Assembly: GCA_030549205.1 (NCBI GenBank)
Contig: JAUKTV010000001.1
Span: 1 to 64,000, forward strand
Direction of reading: 5' to 3'
Length of the DNA: 64,000 nt
From: Apiosordaria backusii
Taxonomy: Eukaryota; Ascomycota; Sordariomycetes; Sordariales; Lasiosphaeriaceae
Positions 42,865 to 54,324 of the stretch are shown piece by piece. Made by a program: the position numbers and the translations under genes. Every line of letters starts with the position of its first letter. Within the stretch, counting starts at the first letter, position 1. Below the pieces are notes generated by a model. The model saw only the letters and a program-made list of their open reading frames with translations. It made no database searches and was not told where the DNA came from.

Positions 42865-43625
42865 ATGGTCTTGTTCAGAGGTCTTCTCACCGTCACCATA
42901 CTCACAGTTGTCGGGTTTTCCAATCTTGGATCCACCTTGAGTACAGGTGGTTATAGCATGACCCCCAAGCCGCTCCAAGAACGCACTGCTCACGTTGCCA
43001 GAAACAAGGCCAATATCCTCAGAGACTTCCTCAAGGCACTTGGTGTAGGCATTTTCAAGGATGCCCCCAACCTTTGGGTAAGTGAGATATGCATGTCAAC
43101 TCGCGGGCAAGAATGATACTCATTGTTGACATGATTCTTTAGGAATTTGACAAGCTCGACACTTTCTGCGCCCTGTACATGGAAACACGAGACGGCGGTC
43201 ACTGCTATGCCACCGTGGAGTGCAATAAAAACTACGGTGGAAAGATTGAATACAACGCTGGCAAGGCTGGCTGGAACGTATGCTTTGTTGGAGGACGGCA
43301 GTACTTCACTGATCCAAGGATTGGAGACTTCAGCATCACATTCACCAAAAAGGACGGAGACGAGGGCCAAGGTTTGACAAACCCCGTCGTACAACTCCAG
43401 TCGTTTTACAACTGGAAGGAGTGGGATGTCACAGGCTTGGCATATGCTGTGGACAAAGCTGATCGTTGCGAAGCTGGCATTGCGCCTTTGAACTGCCCGG
43501 AGGGCCCTTGGGTTTGCACACAGATTGACAGGTATTCCCACGGACGGACGAAAAAGTGGCTGTGCGGAGTACCTAGAAAGGATGTCGCTTTTCCGAAGGA
43601 TGTAAACTGGGACACTGGGCTTTAG
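42865..43625 (+). CDS. small secreted protein, unknown
   Basis: Exons 42865-43077 and 43143-43625 (65-nt intron, GTAAGT...TTTAG), 231 aa. Signal peptide (MVLFRGLLTVTILTVVGFSN), then a helical N-terminal region and a Cys-containing beta-rich domain (about residues 72-231) with HCYATVECNKNYGGKIEYN, AGWNVCFVGGRQYF, DRCEAGIAPLNC and a final KWLCGVPRK: seven or eight cysteines in the mature part. It looks like a fungal extracellular or effector-like protein; no family is recognised and no activity is assigned. A 239-codon ORF on the other strand across the same region is a shadow. Confidence 0.72.
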
Positions 43626-43863
43626 TAGGAGGGGTATGGAGTAAATGTTTGGGGTTAATCTTGTTTTCACGCCTTCATAGAATAGGGGCGTTGGAAGATG
43701 CATGTACACAACTTAGACGTGGGATTCAAAGTAGAGCAACAATATACTGGTTCAGAACTAGGTACTGTGGCAACCGAGACTGACTCCTAGAGTCTGTTCA
43801 AAGTGTACTAGAGGACGTGTGGTCTCTGTCGGGATTACCCGGCCCCTTTACCAGTAGTCCCCT

Positions 43864-44943
43864 CTAACAAGCAGGGTTAGTATGAGTGATGAAGCCTAAC
43901 CTCCATGGCAGGGCATTATACTCCCCACCAGCACTTGGATCTAGCCCCTGGTACATGAATCGGATGTTGCATGGGTCAATCAACAGCTTCTCATCCACGG
44001 TCCCCTCCCTGATGATCTCCCCGTGACTGATGCTCTTGGTCCAGGCATTACCTCCCTCAAACCGAACATTGTTGCTCCTGGCCCATGGGTTCTGCTCTGT
44101 ATTTGCCAGCCCCTGCCACGGCCCACTGATAGACCGCGCGGTCCAAGACCTGAACCACCGGTGTCCGTCGCTCCCAATTGCCTCCACCAGTAGCAGGTAT
44201 TGGCCGCCAGGGAGCGAGTACACACATGCTGCCTCGAACAGGTCGTTTCTACGATCCTGCATGGCAATCACGGGCTGGCTCATCCCATTGGGGAACTGCC
44301 CGAGGCTAGTTTGAGACCGGTAGAGCTGTCCGTTGTCGTCTGAAGAGAACAGATGACAGCTTGCTGAGTCGCAAATGACCCACATGTCCACCCAGTATCC
44401 ATCCCCAATGTTCTGTTTGATAATCTCGGGCATCCCATCTGGGTAGAACACCTTGGGAGCTGTCCAGCCTCTAGGGTTGTTGATGTCTGGGTTTGTGGAA
44501 TACGCGGCGTTTCCGTTCTGGTAGACAAGATACCATAGTTTGTGAGGCGCAAACCAAAAGACTTGAGGGGCCGCGCGGTAACCTGTCCCGAGAGGGGCTT
44601 GGTCAAGGTAGTGAAAGGTGGCATTGGATGCCTGAGCCCAGTCGTCAAAGCTGAAATAAACCAAGTTGTAGCCAGAAGACTGAGCCGTGGAAGCAAAAAC
44701 GTGATGAGTCCCATTGATCAGAACGACGGTTGGGTCCTTGATCCCAGCTATTTGGCGGTTGTCGTTTTTGGGACCGACGAGAGGTCCCGTCGACGTCCAT
44801 TGCCACTTTGTAGGCAGATCACCATTCTGTCGAGCGGATAGGGAAGACAGAAATGCATCTGTTACGGCTGACTCGGCGGAGGAAGGGGCAGGGAAAGGAG
44901 TAGCAGAGCCCCATAAAGAGGCGAGGAGGAGGGTAAGACGCAT
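43864..44943 (-). CDS. GH62 alpha-L-arabinofuranosidase
   Basis: Intronless, 359 aa. The ATG at 44943 is chosen because it begins the signal peptide (MRLTLLLASLWGSATPFPAP); the longer frame upstream to 45096 adds a non-signal leader. A five-bladed beta-propeller family member: KWQWTSTGPLVGPKNDNRQI, IKDPTVVLI (catalytic Asp), WYLVYQNGNAAYSTNPDI, GYWVDMWVICD, and RRNDLFEAACVYSLPGGQYL (catalytic Glu in DLFEA), then LLVEAIGSDGHRWFRSWTA and a C-terminal NIRFMYQGLDP. GH62 enzymes cleave single arabinofuranose side chains from arabinoxylan outside the cell. It is divergent from the GH43 gene at 45761, with 817 bp between starts. Confidence 0.95.
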   Translation of the reverse strand: MRLTLLLASLWGSATPFPAPSSAESAVTDAFLSSLSARQNGDLPTKWQWTSTGPLVGPKNDNRQIAGIKDPTVVLINGTHHVFASTAQSSGYNLVYFSFDDWAQASNATFHYLDQAPLGTGYRAAPQVFWFAPHKLWYLVYQNGNAAYSTNPDINNPRGWTAPKVFYPDGMPEIIKQNIGDGYWVDMWVICDSASCHLFSSDDNGQLYRSQTSLGQFPNGMSQPVIAMQDRRNDLFEAACVYSLPGGQYLLLVEAIGSDGHRWFRSWTARSISGPWQGLANTEQNPWARSNNVRFEGGNAWTKSISHGEIIREGTVDEKLLIDPCNIRFMYQGLDPSAGGEYNALPWRLGFITHTNPAC

Positions 44944-45760
44944 GCTGTTCCAGGTATTCTCAATGATGTGAGGAACGAATGCTCGAATGGCCAGCGCTGC
45001 CAGCTCCGACGCCAGGTAGCCTTTTAGGGAATCATCAACTGAATCAAAGTGGGGACCAGCGTTGACACGGAATGGTGAATGCGTCAGCTCAGTCAAGCAT
45101 TTACAATCACGAAGGCTGGGCGTACCTCATCTAGATGAACACTAACACATCAGATATGTCGTCTCCAATTGGGGATCTGCCTGATCCAGCTCTAAAACCT
45201 AAATTCCCCCAATCAAACTGTTGAATGTTACCAGATAGCGGGCAAGGATAGCGACTTGATAGTTGCAGGGCTGGCAAGAGATACCTGACCGATGATGAAA
45301 GTAGCCGAATGGAAACGAAATAAATTTATTTCCGCCTATAGTCTGACGAGGAATCACAGTTACGGCTCTGGCGCCCCAATCGGCAATTTAGAACTGTAGC
45401 GGAGCTTCTTCCTCAAAAGGCTGGGATGAAGCAATGCAACTCTGTTCCAGCTCCTCATTCTGATTGGCGCGCCTAAAGACACCCATTCCCGCAAAGTTAT
45501 GAACTGGACCAGTATGGTTGGGGAATCATAGAGCACACGGCCTATTCAACCGAGAGATTGGATGATAGTTGTGCTTGTCACACACCTCTACGGAAAGCGG
45601 AGTAAAATGACGGCCATTCACCATCCCATGAAGTTATTCTTGTCGTCCAATGGAAAGATATTTGAGAGAACCGTATCCTGCCCTTTCCTACGGCTGAAGC
45701 TCCAGAGCCTATGTAGACCTCCCATCCTGTTCAGTCATATAGATTGTCCAAGTGCCGAAC
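44944..45760. promoter_or_regulatory. divergent GH62/GH43 promoter region
   Basis: An 817-bp shared intergenic region. CCAAT boxes (either strand) occur at 45165-45169, 45209-45213, 45376-45380, 45463-45467 and 45647-45651, potential sites for the fungal Hap/CBC complex. GTGGGG (45050-45055) matches the CreA consensus SYGGRG for carbon repression. I saw no perfect GGCTAAA XlnR site. Function inferred from motifs only. Confidence 0.5.
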
Positions 45761-47377
45761 ATGCAGTTCTCTTGGAACCGAAAAGCTCGAGTCACCTCGG
45801 TGCTGTCAGTCTTGACCCTTTTGTTTGGCGTGTTGCTAGCCGCTCCAGTGGCAGCACAAGCCACATCACCTAACTCGTCACCCGCGGTGAGCTATGTCAA
45901 TACTCTCGCCAATCAACGAGCCGACCCCCACATCTTCAAGCACACAGATGGCTGGTATTATTTCACCGCCACTGTTCCTGCCTTTGACAGGATCATTCTC
46001 CGTCGTGCTCAGTCCATTCAGGCGTTGGGCGATGCGGCCGAGACCACAATCTGGAGGAGAAAATCGTCTGGTGTTGGGAGTGGTCAGGTCTGGGCGCCCG
46101 AGATACGTAAGTCTCTTCCAATCTGGTGCGGAACAGGACGGAGACTTACCAAGACATCTCGTCATCAGACTTTATCGACGGCAAATGGTACATCTATGTA
46201 GCCCTCGGCGTAGCAAACGAATGGCGCATCCGCGCCTTTGTTCTCGAAGCCTCTGGTGCCAACCCCCTGACCTCGACTTGGGTCGAAAAGGGGCTCATCA
46301 AGACCAACTGGTGCGCCATAGCAATTTGTTCAGCTCTCTTTCAGTTCCGCGACTATTTGACTAACCCAGTGCCACCATCAATGCAGGGATACTTTTTCAC
46401 TCGACGCAACGACCTTCACCGTCAATTCCACTCGCTATCTCGTCTGGGCCCAACAAGACCCTTCTCGTTCTGACGAAAACTCGTCTCTCTTCATCGCACC
46501 TCTGCAGAATCCATGGACCATTCGGGGCACCGCCGTCGCCATCTCCCACCCTGACCTCGCCTGGGAGAGAATTGGCTACAAGGTCAATGAAGGGCCCTCG
46601 GTCATTCAGCGTAACGGCAAGATATTCATGACCTACTCCGCCTCTGCGACCGATCACAACTACTGCATGGGCCTCCTGACCGCATCCGCAACCGCCAACC
46701 TCATGAACCCGGCCTCCTGGACCAAAAGCAGGACCCCCATCTTTGTCAGCAACGCCAACACCAACCAATGGGGTCCTGGACACAACAGCTTCACCATGTC
46801 GGAAGATGGCAAGAGTGATTTGATGGTGTATCATGACAGGGGTTACAAGGAAATAAACGGAGACCCGCTCAACGATCCAAATCGCAGGACCAGAGTGCAG
46901 AAGGTGTATTGGAAGCCCGATGGGACGCCGGACTTTGGCATTCCGGTGCCGGATGGGAACACGCCCGTTAGGCTGAGGTCGTTCGCCAACTCGGGGTTGT
47001 TCGTCAGGTATTACACTGGCAACAGCGTGCCAAGCAGTGCCCCTGCCCTGGCGGACACTCAGTTCCGCATTGTCAGCCCCGGATTGTCGGGTAATGGCAC
47101 CATCAGTTTGGAGTCGACGAGCAACCCTGGAATCTACCTCTGGCGGCTCAACGGAAGCCAAGTGCAGTTCGAAGCGGGCCGAAATTTGAACACGGCAGCA
47201 AGCAAAGCAGCGGCCAGCTTCAACAGGCGGCCCGGACTGGCAGACGGTTCTGGTGTCTCTCTCGAGGCGTCCGACGCAAGTGGCCAGTATCTGCGCTTGC
47301 AAGGGGGAGGAAACGTGGTAATCTCAGCGGTGAGCAACGCTGCAGAGCAAGGACAAGCGACCTTCTACCTAGAGTAA
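45761..47377 (+). CDS. GH43 alpha-L-arabinofuranosidase with AbfB (CBM42) domain
   Basis: Exons 45761-46106, 46169-46310 and 46387-47377 (introns of 62 and 76 nt; the second uses GTGCGC with branch GACTAACC); 492 aa. Signal-anchor-like N-terminus (SVLSVLTLLFGVLLAAPVAA). GH43 beta-propeller: ADPHIFKHTDGWYYFTAT (catalytic base Asp), GQVWAPEIHFIDGKWYIYVA across intron 1, TNWDTFSLDATTF across intron 2, and NEGPSVIQRNGKIFMTYSAS (catalytic acid Glu). From about residue 365 a beta-trefoil AbfB module follows (VRLRSFANSGLFVRYYTG; GQYLRLQGGG), which binds arabinose side chains. It should release arabinose from arabinoxylan or arabinan outside the cell, alongside GH62. Confidence 0.94.
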
Positions 47378-48388
47378 AATGTAACTACTTGGTGATAGTC
47401 CATCGGAGACGTGTTATCAGACGTTAACCAGATCAGGGAAAACTATCTCCATTGCCCTGTGTAAGTGAGCCGGCCCCACTTCCCCGCATTCCGGCGCCGG
47501 CCTCCGCCGGTTGCGGCCGGCTTCGACGAGACGGAATGGCGGGAGCGGCAAGCGACGGCTCAGAGTGGACCGTTCCTTGATGCTAGTGCCGTACCACTGC
47601 TATGGCGCTCATGGCGCTGGAGGAGGGACACAAAGATTATTGCGGTGCCTGAACACGACAGGGCGACAGTGGGCGATCAGTCGACCAGAGCAGCAAGTGG
47701 CGGTGGGGAAGGAGGCCTGTTGATGGTGAAGTTCATGGCTCTTCAAGCGATTACCTGAATGTGGCGTTCGAACAGAGACATGAGAAAAGACCCACAAATA
47801 TGGTGGTCTCTTGTGAGATGTGGGGACAATGCATGCCGAGTGTAAGCCAACCAAAGACAAGACCGTTTGCTGGGTTGAACGAGGGGCCATCATACGGGGC
47901 CTGCGTTAGGTAAAAAGATGCCACAGGAAGGAATAGCAACCAAAAGAATGGGTCGCGTTCTGGTCACTTGATAAGACGGACGTCATGGGTGCAAGTGGGT
48001 GCCAAAGAAGCTTGGGAGCTTAAGCCGAGACACCCCTTTCCCGTGCCACGCTTCTCAGCAGCACGGTGTGCCAACCGAAGGGCGTACCAACGGAAAGACA
48101 ATAAATACCCTATTGGTATGGCGCATTCTTTGTCTCCAAATCCTACCATTGGAATATCGAGTAACTGTGAGACCTGATCGCTTGACCAGGGGTTTTGGCT
48201 GCCAAGAAACAAAGCAAGTCCAAGAAACCTTCTCGAAGCCACGCTCACCTGGAAAACGACCTCCGAGCTCCGGACACCGACCCGACAAGAGGGAGACTTC
48301 TTCTCCAACTCCGATCAACCATCCTGCACACCCGGGCAACGATCTTCCCCACCCCAGGAACAACCCCACCATCAAGTGAAGTGCCGTC
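47378..48388. other. intergenic, nothing recognised
   Basis: About 1 kb; a GC-rich imperfect palindrome with several CCGGC/GCCGG steps lies near 47493-47522. ORFs present on both strands look like chance frames. Confidence 0.45.
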
Positions 48389-50561
48389 ATGCCGCCATTG
48401 ATGCGGGCAACCCCGCGCCAGAGGGCATTCCAAGCTGTTCCTGTAGCCGCGTCTGGGGTCAGTGCCACCCGCCAGGGATATTGCAGGTTCGCCTCCTCCT
48501 TCCAACACCCCGTCGATGCTGCTTTAAGACCCAGAAAGACTTGTGTCCCATCCTTCAACGGGCGACGGACTGCCGGCTTCTTGTCCTCAAATCACAACAC
48601 GCCGAACAACACTTCAAGCATTCAGAGAAAGTGGTCATCCACTGTGGCTGTTGACCCAAAAATGTACACCACATCCTTTGCCTTCTTCGAGGCTCTGTGG
48701 GATGCCGGCGTTACCCATGTGTTTGTAAACCTGGGCTCTGACCATCCAAGCATCATCGAGGCCATGGTCAAGGGTGCCCGTGAAAAGAAGGGGCAGTTTC
48801 CTCAAATCATCACGTGTCCCAATGAGGTAGGTCTACGTGTATCGTGTCCCCTGGTTGGCACCCTTTACTGACCACCGTGACCAGATGGTGGCCATGTCCA
48901 TGGCTGATGGCTACGCGCGTCTTACCAACAAACCGCAGGCCGTCATTGTTCATGTCGATGTGGGAACCCAGGGTCTCGGGGCAGCTGTTCACAATTCGAG
49001 TGCTGGCCGTGCCCCTGTCCTCGTTTTTGCCGGCATCTCGCCCATCACGCAGGAGGGCGAGCTGCGCGGGTCGCGAACCGAGTTCATTCACTGGATTCAA
49101 GATGTGCCTGACCAGAAACAGATCGTGGCTCAGTATTGTCGGTACTCGGCCGAGCTGAAGACGGGGGTGAACGTGAAGCAAATGGTCAACCGTGCGTTGC
49201 AGTTTGCCAAATCTGCCCCGCAGGGTCCCGTGTATCTCTGTGGCTCGAGAGAGGTCATGGAGCAGGAGATTGAGCCGTACAATATCCAACAGGATGAATG
49301 GGATCCAGTCGAGCTGGGCGGGCTGCCAGATTCGGCCGTGAGCAAGATCGCGGAGGCTCTGGCTGGCGCAGAGAGCCCGTTATTGATAACTGGGTATGCC
49401 GGCAGGAACCCAGAAATGCCTGCAAAGCTGGTTGAGCTGGCAAACACCGTCAAGGGCCTGCGTGTGCTGGACACGGGCGGCAGCGACATGTGCTTCCCGG
49501 CAAACCATCCGGCCTGGTTGGGATTGCGGTACGGCAATGAGGAGGCAATCAAAACAGCCGATACCATCATTGTGTTGGACTGTGACGTTCCCTGGATCCC
49601 AACACAGTGCAAGCCGCGGGAGGATGCCAAGATTTTCCATATCGATGTTGACCCCCTCAAGCAAGTGATGCCCCTCTTTTACATCAAGGCGCAAGCCAGG
49701 TATCGGGCCGATGCCATGGCATCGGTGAATCAGATCCTAGCGACACTCCAGTCCCATGACAGCCTCAAAGCCAAGTTGGCAGGCGGAGAAAGCGACAAGA
49801 GGTGGTCTGCACTGCAAGCCTCGTACAAGGATCGGATCGACGCTATTGCGATGCGGTCCAAGCCTCTTGAAAATGGCGAATTCGGGACCGGTCACCTCTG
49901 TGCGAAGCTGAGGGAGCTGTGCCCAGAGGATACAATCTGGGCCGTGGAGGCTGTCACCAACACCCTATTCGTCCACGACAACATTCAGCCTACAAAGCCA
50001 GGACAGTGGATCAACTGTGGTGGCGGAGGTTTGGGATGGTCTGGCGGTGGTGCCCTTGGTGTTAAGCTGGCATCTGACCATGAGGCCAAGCTCAAGGGCG
50101 GGAGACAGGGCAAGTTTGTGGTGCAAATCGTCGGCGACGGTTCATTTCTGTTTTCGGTACCGGGCAGCGTGTACTGGATCGCAAAGCGTTATGACATTCC
50201 CATCCTCACCATCGTTTTGAACAACAAAGGTAAGCCAACTTCTGGTTCCTTCCACACGAAACGGCCGGCGAATTCTTACTGACACAACCATGTACAACCA
50301 GGCTGGAACGCGCCGCGTAGGTCCTTGTTGTTGGTCCATCCCGACGGACTGGGTGCCGGCGCGACAAACGATGACATCCACATTGCGTTTAATCCATCGC
50401 CGGATTATGCCGGAATCGCAAAGGCAGCGGCTGGAGGAGACGTCTTCGCTGAGAGGGTCGACCAAACGGCCGACTTGGAGGACGTCTTGAAAAGGGCAAT
50501 CCAGGCAGTTCAGGGTGGGCAGACAGCGGTGGTGGATTGCAAGGTTGCTTCTGGATGCTAG
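48389..50561 (+). CDS. ThDP-dependent enzyme (acetolactate synthase/decarboxylase-like), probably mitochondrial
   Basis: Exons 48389-48826, 48885-50229 and 50302-50561; 680 aa. The three-domain ThDP fold is clear: N-terminal pyrimidine-binding domain with the catalytic Glu in CPNEMVAMSMADGYAR (rebuilt across intron 1), a central domain (SPLLITGYAGRNPEMPAKLV), and a C-terminal pyrophosphate-binding domain with VGDGSFLFSVPGS...NNK (GDG-Nx motif, about residues 563-590). The ATG at 48389 adds about 91 residues before MYTTSF that are Arg/Ser-rich with no acidic residues until near the end, typical of a mitochondrial presequence ending near RKWSS. An internal ATG at 48662 would give a cytosolic form. 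Substrate uncertain: 2-keto acid condensation or decarboxylation; the branched-chain ALS is only one option. Confidence 0.88.
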
Positions 50562-51962
50562 TTTCGGTTGTGTTCCGCCGCCTCTGCTGCCATCAGCTGC
50601 GCGTTATTTAGTTGCGCAGTGTGTATATATGTCGTGTACCACAGGTTGTCATTGTATGGCCAGTGTGAACGGCAAACTTGGCAGTTGAGTCCCATTCATG
50701 AGAGGGCAACCGTGCCAAAACTCATCTTGCTGTGTGGATGCGAATAAATGAAGAATTGCTTCATGTCAAGTTCATTGGCTTCTTTGTCGACGACTTGAAT
50801 TTGTTGGCATTTTGTTCGCTGTTGAACTCGTTAACAGAGACCTCATGCAGGGTCTAGGCCCGACGCGGCACCCTACAGCGAATACCACGAATACCTAGAG
50901 ACGCCAAGGCTGCCGTGGATGTTGGCGGGTGTGTGGCATGGGAGCTGCATGTTGCCGGCCCAGTATTCCAATATCATTTGAAGATTGTTGTTGGAGGGCT
51001 GGTGGGCGATGACGGGGCGTCAACGCGACATTGATGAGTGGTTTTGCGGTAATCGCCACCGATTTGTGCGTAGTTGAACATGAGCTGCCTGACGAGCTGA
51101 AGGGCGGACTGTGATGTCGGTTTTTGCAGATCATCGGGCTTAAACTGCTGGTCTGGGTGCCATCTTGTGTAGGTAGTGGTGGGTGATCATGGTGGTGGGT
51201 GATTGGAGTGATGGGTGGTCTCTCTGTCGTCAAGACTGCCAGTTGCCAAGCGCATGGGCCATCAGGAGGGGTCTTATTACCAGCAAGCAGCGACCCTGGG
51301 AATTGCCAACGGCTTTCACCCCACAATCCGCAATCGCATCCGTCGACCACGGCCCGATCTCCAGAAACGCCTGGGCTCCCTCCACTGCTTCCCATCTTCA
51401 TAACCTCTTACTATATACATTGTCCTTGACCCTCACGTCTCTCAACTGCTCATCAGCCGCGTCCCACCGAGCTGCCGAATCCCTCGGCCCAGCCCGGTTC
51501 TGCCGCGCTGCCGACCTGTCCTCGCAGTCCTTCAACGGCCCTGGTTGTCCTGTATCCATCCACCAGTTTGCCCCTCACACCCGTGGACCGGGCACGCTAC
51601 CTAGAACCGACCCACTGTCTGCGGCAACCGAGATCTCTTGCGCGCACGAGACCACGAGACCTCTAGCATCCTATTTTGTCTGGACCCTGAATGCGAGATC
51701 ATGAGACTGGCCGCGGCGCTCTCTTTTCAGATACGCAAAACTGGGAAGCCACCTTGGTGGGCTTGATCACTTGAATTTTGCACTCGCGGTGCCAACCAAC
51801 GCACGCATTCGTGGATTCTCGTATCATCCTGGCATCAGGTACCAAGGCATAGCTACTCCATACCTTTTGGGCATCCAACCAACACCTACCAGGGCAACCG
51901 ATACACTTTCACCCTTTCTCGATTGGAATTCAACCCGCCGAGGGCTCGCAACCGACCTCGAG
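50562..51962. other. intergenic plus 5' leader of cyclin gene
   Basis: About 1.4 kb. The cyclin frame is open back to 51771 but without an ATG, so this part is probably untranslated leader. The rest shows no gene. Confidence 0.45.
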
Positions 51963-53012
51963 ATGCCAGAGCATGACCCATCCGCCGACGCCTCTCGCGA
52001 AGCCGGCAGCGACTCTAGTGCAGTTCCATCCCCTCCGCCGCCGCCTATTCCCTCAGCCGATCCAAACTTGCGCTTTATACCGAGCCCAGAAAGCGATGCC
52101 TCGCCGACCCTGGCCGCCCAGGTCGATGATATCTACAAGATTGCACCAGTTGCAGCTCTCAAAATGCTCAGCATGGGCATCGAGGCCCTCGTTGACATGA
52201 CGGGAGACATCCCACCCACGCCACCGCCGAGAAGTCCAACGATGCCGCACATGCGAGGGATGGAAGCTGAGAAGAAGAGCATCGCGCGCTCCAATTCGGA
52301 CAAGAACCTGGCTCGCCTTGCCCAGCAACGAAGTGCGGCAAACTCACCACGGCCCTCTCCCAGACACCCGGGTGCGCAGGCCACTCCAGCTCCCGTACCC
52401 GACGCTACCCAATCCATCGACGGCGTTCAGCTGCGGGCACCACACCCAACACGAGGAGCCAAGGCGGACCAGCCGCTTGCGCCATACGTTGTTGTCGGCG
52501 AAAACTCGCAGCCATTAAACCTCCAACACAGCGCCATCACGCGCAAGTTCTACTCGCGGCTCCCACCGCCGATATCGATTACCGAATATCTCCTCCGAAT
52601 ACACCGCTTCTGCCCCATGTCAACAGCCGTCTACCTTGCCACCTCTCTATACATACATCGGCTGGCGGTGTTGGAGCGAGCCATTGCCATAACAAAGAGG
52701 AATGCTCACCGGCTACTGTTGGCGGGCCTGAGGGTGGCCATGAAGGCTCTCGAAGACCTGAGCTATCCCCACGGAAAGGTCGCAAAGGTTGGTGGTGTCA
52801 GCGAGGCCGAGTTGGCGCGGCTTGAGATTAGCTTCTGCTTTCTCACGGGATTCGAGTTGGTCGTGACCTATGAGACTTTGAGTAGTCACTGGGAGATGCT
52901 TAGAAGGGGGATTGACTGTTGGAATCTGCATGACGAGCCTGCAGAGGACATGGTGGTTTTGGACTTTGCAAAGCCTCCAAAGCCCAGGAGGGAGAATGTT
53001 GTCTCAACGTGA
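51963..53012 (+). CDS. Pho80-like cyclin
   Basis: Intronless, 349 aa from the first ATG (MPEHDPSADASREAGSD). The N-terminal 180 residues are Pro/Ser-rich and largely disordered. The C-terminal part is a PHO80-type cyclin box: SAITRKFYSRLPPPISITEY, LLRIHRFCPMSTAVYLATSL, YIHRLAVLERAIAITKRNAH, HRLLLAGLRVAMKALEDLSY and the hallmark KVGGVSEAELARLEISFCFL. Such cyclins partner a Pho85-type kinase in nutrient, phosphate or polarity signalling. It is cytosolic or nuclear. The long N-terminal Pro-rich tail is seen in several filamentous-fungus members. No nearby kinase gene in this window. Confidence 0.93.
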   Translation: MPEHDPSADASREAGSDSSAVPSPPPPPIPSADPNLRFIPSPESDASPTLAAQVDDIYKIAPVAALKMLSMGIEALVDMTGDIPPTPPPRSPTMPHMRGMEAEKKSIARSNSDKNLARLAQQRSAANSPRPSPRHPGAQATPAPVPDATQSIDGVQLRAPHPTRGAKADQPLAPYVVVGENSQPLNLQHSAITRKFYSRLPPPISITEYLLRIHRFCPMSTAVYLATSLYIHRLAVLERAIAITKRNAHRLLLAGLRVAMKALEDLSYPHGKVAKVGGVSEAELARLEISFCFLTGFELVVTYETLSSHWEMLRRGIDCWNLHDEPAEDMVVLDFAKPPKPRRENVVST

Positions 53013-53479
53013 GGTTTAAAAAGTAATTAATCGGATGAAATTGTTTGTCAGCGTGAAGCTCGACCCCGTTCCCGACCTGCTGATCGTGAGCCAGTCAGGT
53101 GCCATCTCAATCCCCCTGTTACCAGCCTTTCCCAATTAGGTAGTGTAAGATCATCGTCTTTGAGAGGGTTGGTGAATACACAACCTTACGCCAGGTGAAG
53201 GTTGTGTTTGTACTTGCTACTTTCACCACGGGATGGGACTGGCAGGTTGACCCGAATCCTTGCGATGTTCGGACTTCCCAGGCCACATCACCATGATATA
53301 GCCATGAGATCATGAGCTCTAGCCCCACACCTCATAGAACAAGAAGCGGGTGGTGTTGCTACTGGGCCTCTTATCGTACTGCTCAGCTTGGAAAGAGATA
53401 AAACAACACCAATCCGCCACAATATCGGCATATTCATACCCATACTCTTAGCTGCCCACGGTCTGGACTCTTGTTGACA
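53013..53479. other. intergenic, promoter of the Con-6 gene
   Basis: Contains no gene I can support. Confidence 0.45.
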
Positions 53480-53860
53480 ATGGCCGACCCCAACGAATAC
53501 GACATTCCCCAGGAGGTTCCTGCAAGTGCCGACAGGGAGCGTGACCCAGAAAACGTTATTCGCGGACATAAAGCCGCCATCTCTAATCCAAGTACGGATT
53601 CTGATGCCTCCCATGGATGCCGACGTTTAGCTAATCTGCAAGCTCAAGATGTCTCTGACAAGGCAAAGGAGCACTCCCGCCAAGTTTTAGAGTCTTATGA
53701 TGAGCCGTACAAGGAGTCTTCAACAAGCCAGAGCACAAGCAAGCAGACAGGACATAAGGATCCTGGAAATGTGGCGAGAGGACTGAAGGCAAGCATTAGC
53801 AATCCCGGGGTATCAGAGGAGGCAAAGGATAGAGCAAGGAAGAAACTTGAGAGTATGTAG
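53480..53860 (+). CDS. con-6: Con-6 family conidiation protein
   Basis: Exons 53480-53591 and 53649-53860 (57-nt intron GTACGG...CTCAAG with CTAAT branch), 107 aa. Splicing rebuilds the Con-6 motif NVIRGHKAAISNPNVSDKAK, which the unspliced frame would break with 19 extra codons. A second motif copy, NVARGLKASISNPGVSEEAK, lies in the C-terminal half. Con-6 proteins are small, hydrophilic, disordered and accumulate during conidiation and in stress or dormancy. The intron length is a multiple of three and has no stop, so an unspliced ORF is also open. Probably cytosolic; function in detail unknown. The gene symbol is given by family, not by orthology proof. Confidence 0.92.
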   Translation: MADPNEYDIPQEVPASADRERDPENVIRGHKAAISNPSTDSDASHGCRRLANLQAQDVSDKAKEHSRQVLESYDEPYKESSTSQSTSKQTGHKDPGNVARGLKASISNPGVSEEAKDRARKKLESM

Positions 53861-54324
53861 AAAGGTCTCTGTTGCATGTATCACTGTCTAGGAATTCTAC
53901 AAAAGAGCACCAGAACACATTTCTCTAGTAGTAGGAGGGCACCCGATGTATGCGTTATCTTCTTCCTTTCTTGGGGGCTTTCAGTTCTTGGGTCAAAGAG
54001 CAATGAAGTACGAGGCCGTAGGAGTTTCTCCTCCGAAACCCCAAGTATTAGCCCGTTGTGCTCGTCTATAACGTCACCTGAAACATCATGACGGCATCAT
54101 AGATACAGCCTTCAAACTGCCCAAAATACAAGACTGCATCGAAGCTTACGGAAATTCGCAAACGGAAAAAGCGAACAAGAGATGTAAAGAACGTCATGGA
54201 CTTTTACAGCTTTGATGAAGAATAGCTATTTAATTCGTGCCCTCGCCGGCCCAGACTGTTGGTAGTACATTACCGTAGAAATTTCTTCCTCATCCCAGAT
54301 TTCACATCTTACTAAGAAAACACA
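53861..54324. other. intergenic, nothing recognised
   Basis: Short spacer between two small hydrophilic-protein genes on the same strand. Confidence 0.45.

Noticed and set aside
42990..43709. 239-codon minus-strand ORF opposite the secreted protein
   Set aside because: Overlaps a spliced plus-strand gene that has a signal peptide and Cys pattern; no motif on the minus strand.
46397..47302. 301-codon minus-strand ORF opposite the GH43 gene
   Set aside because: Exact antisense of a GH43/AbfB exon with high-GC wobble; Val/Gly/Arg-rich composition typical of shadows.
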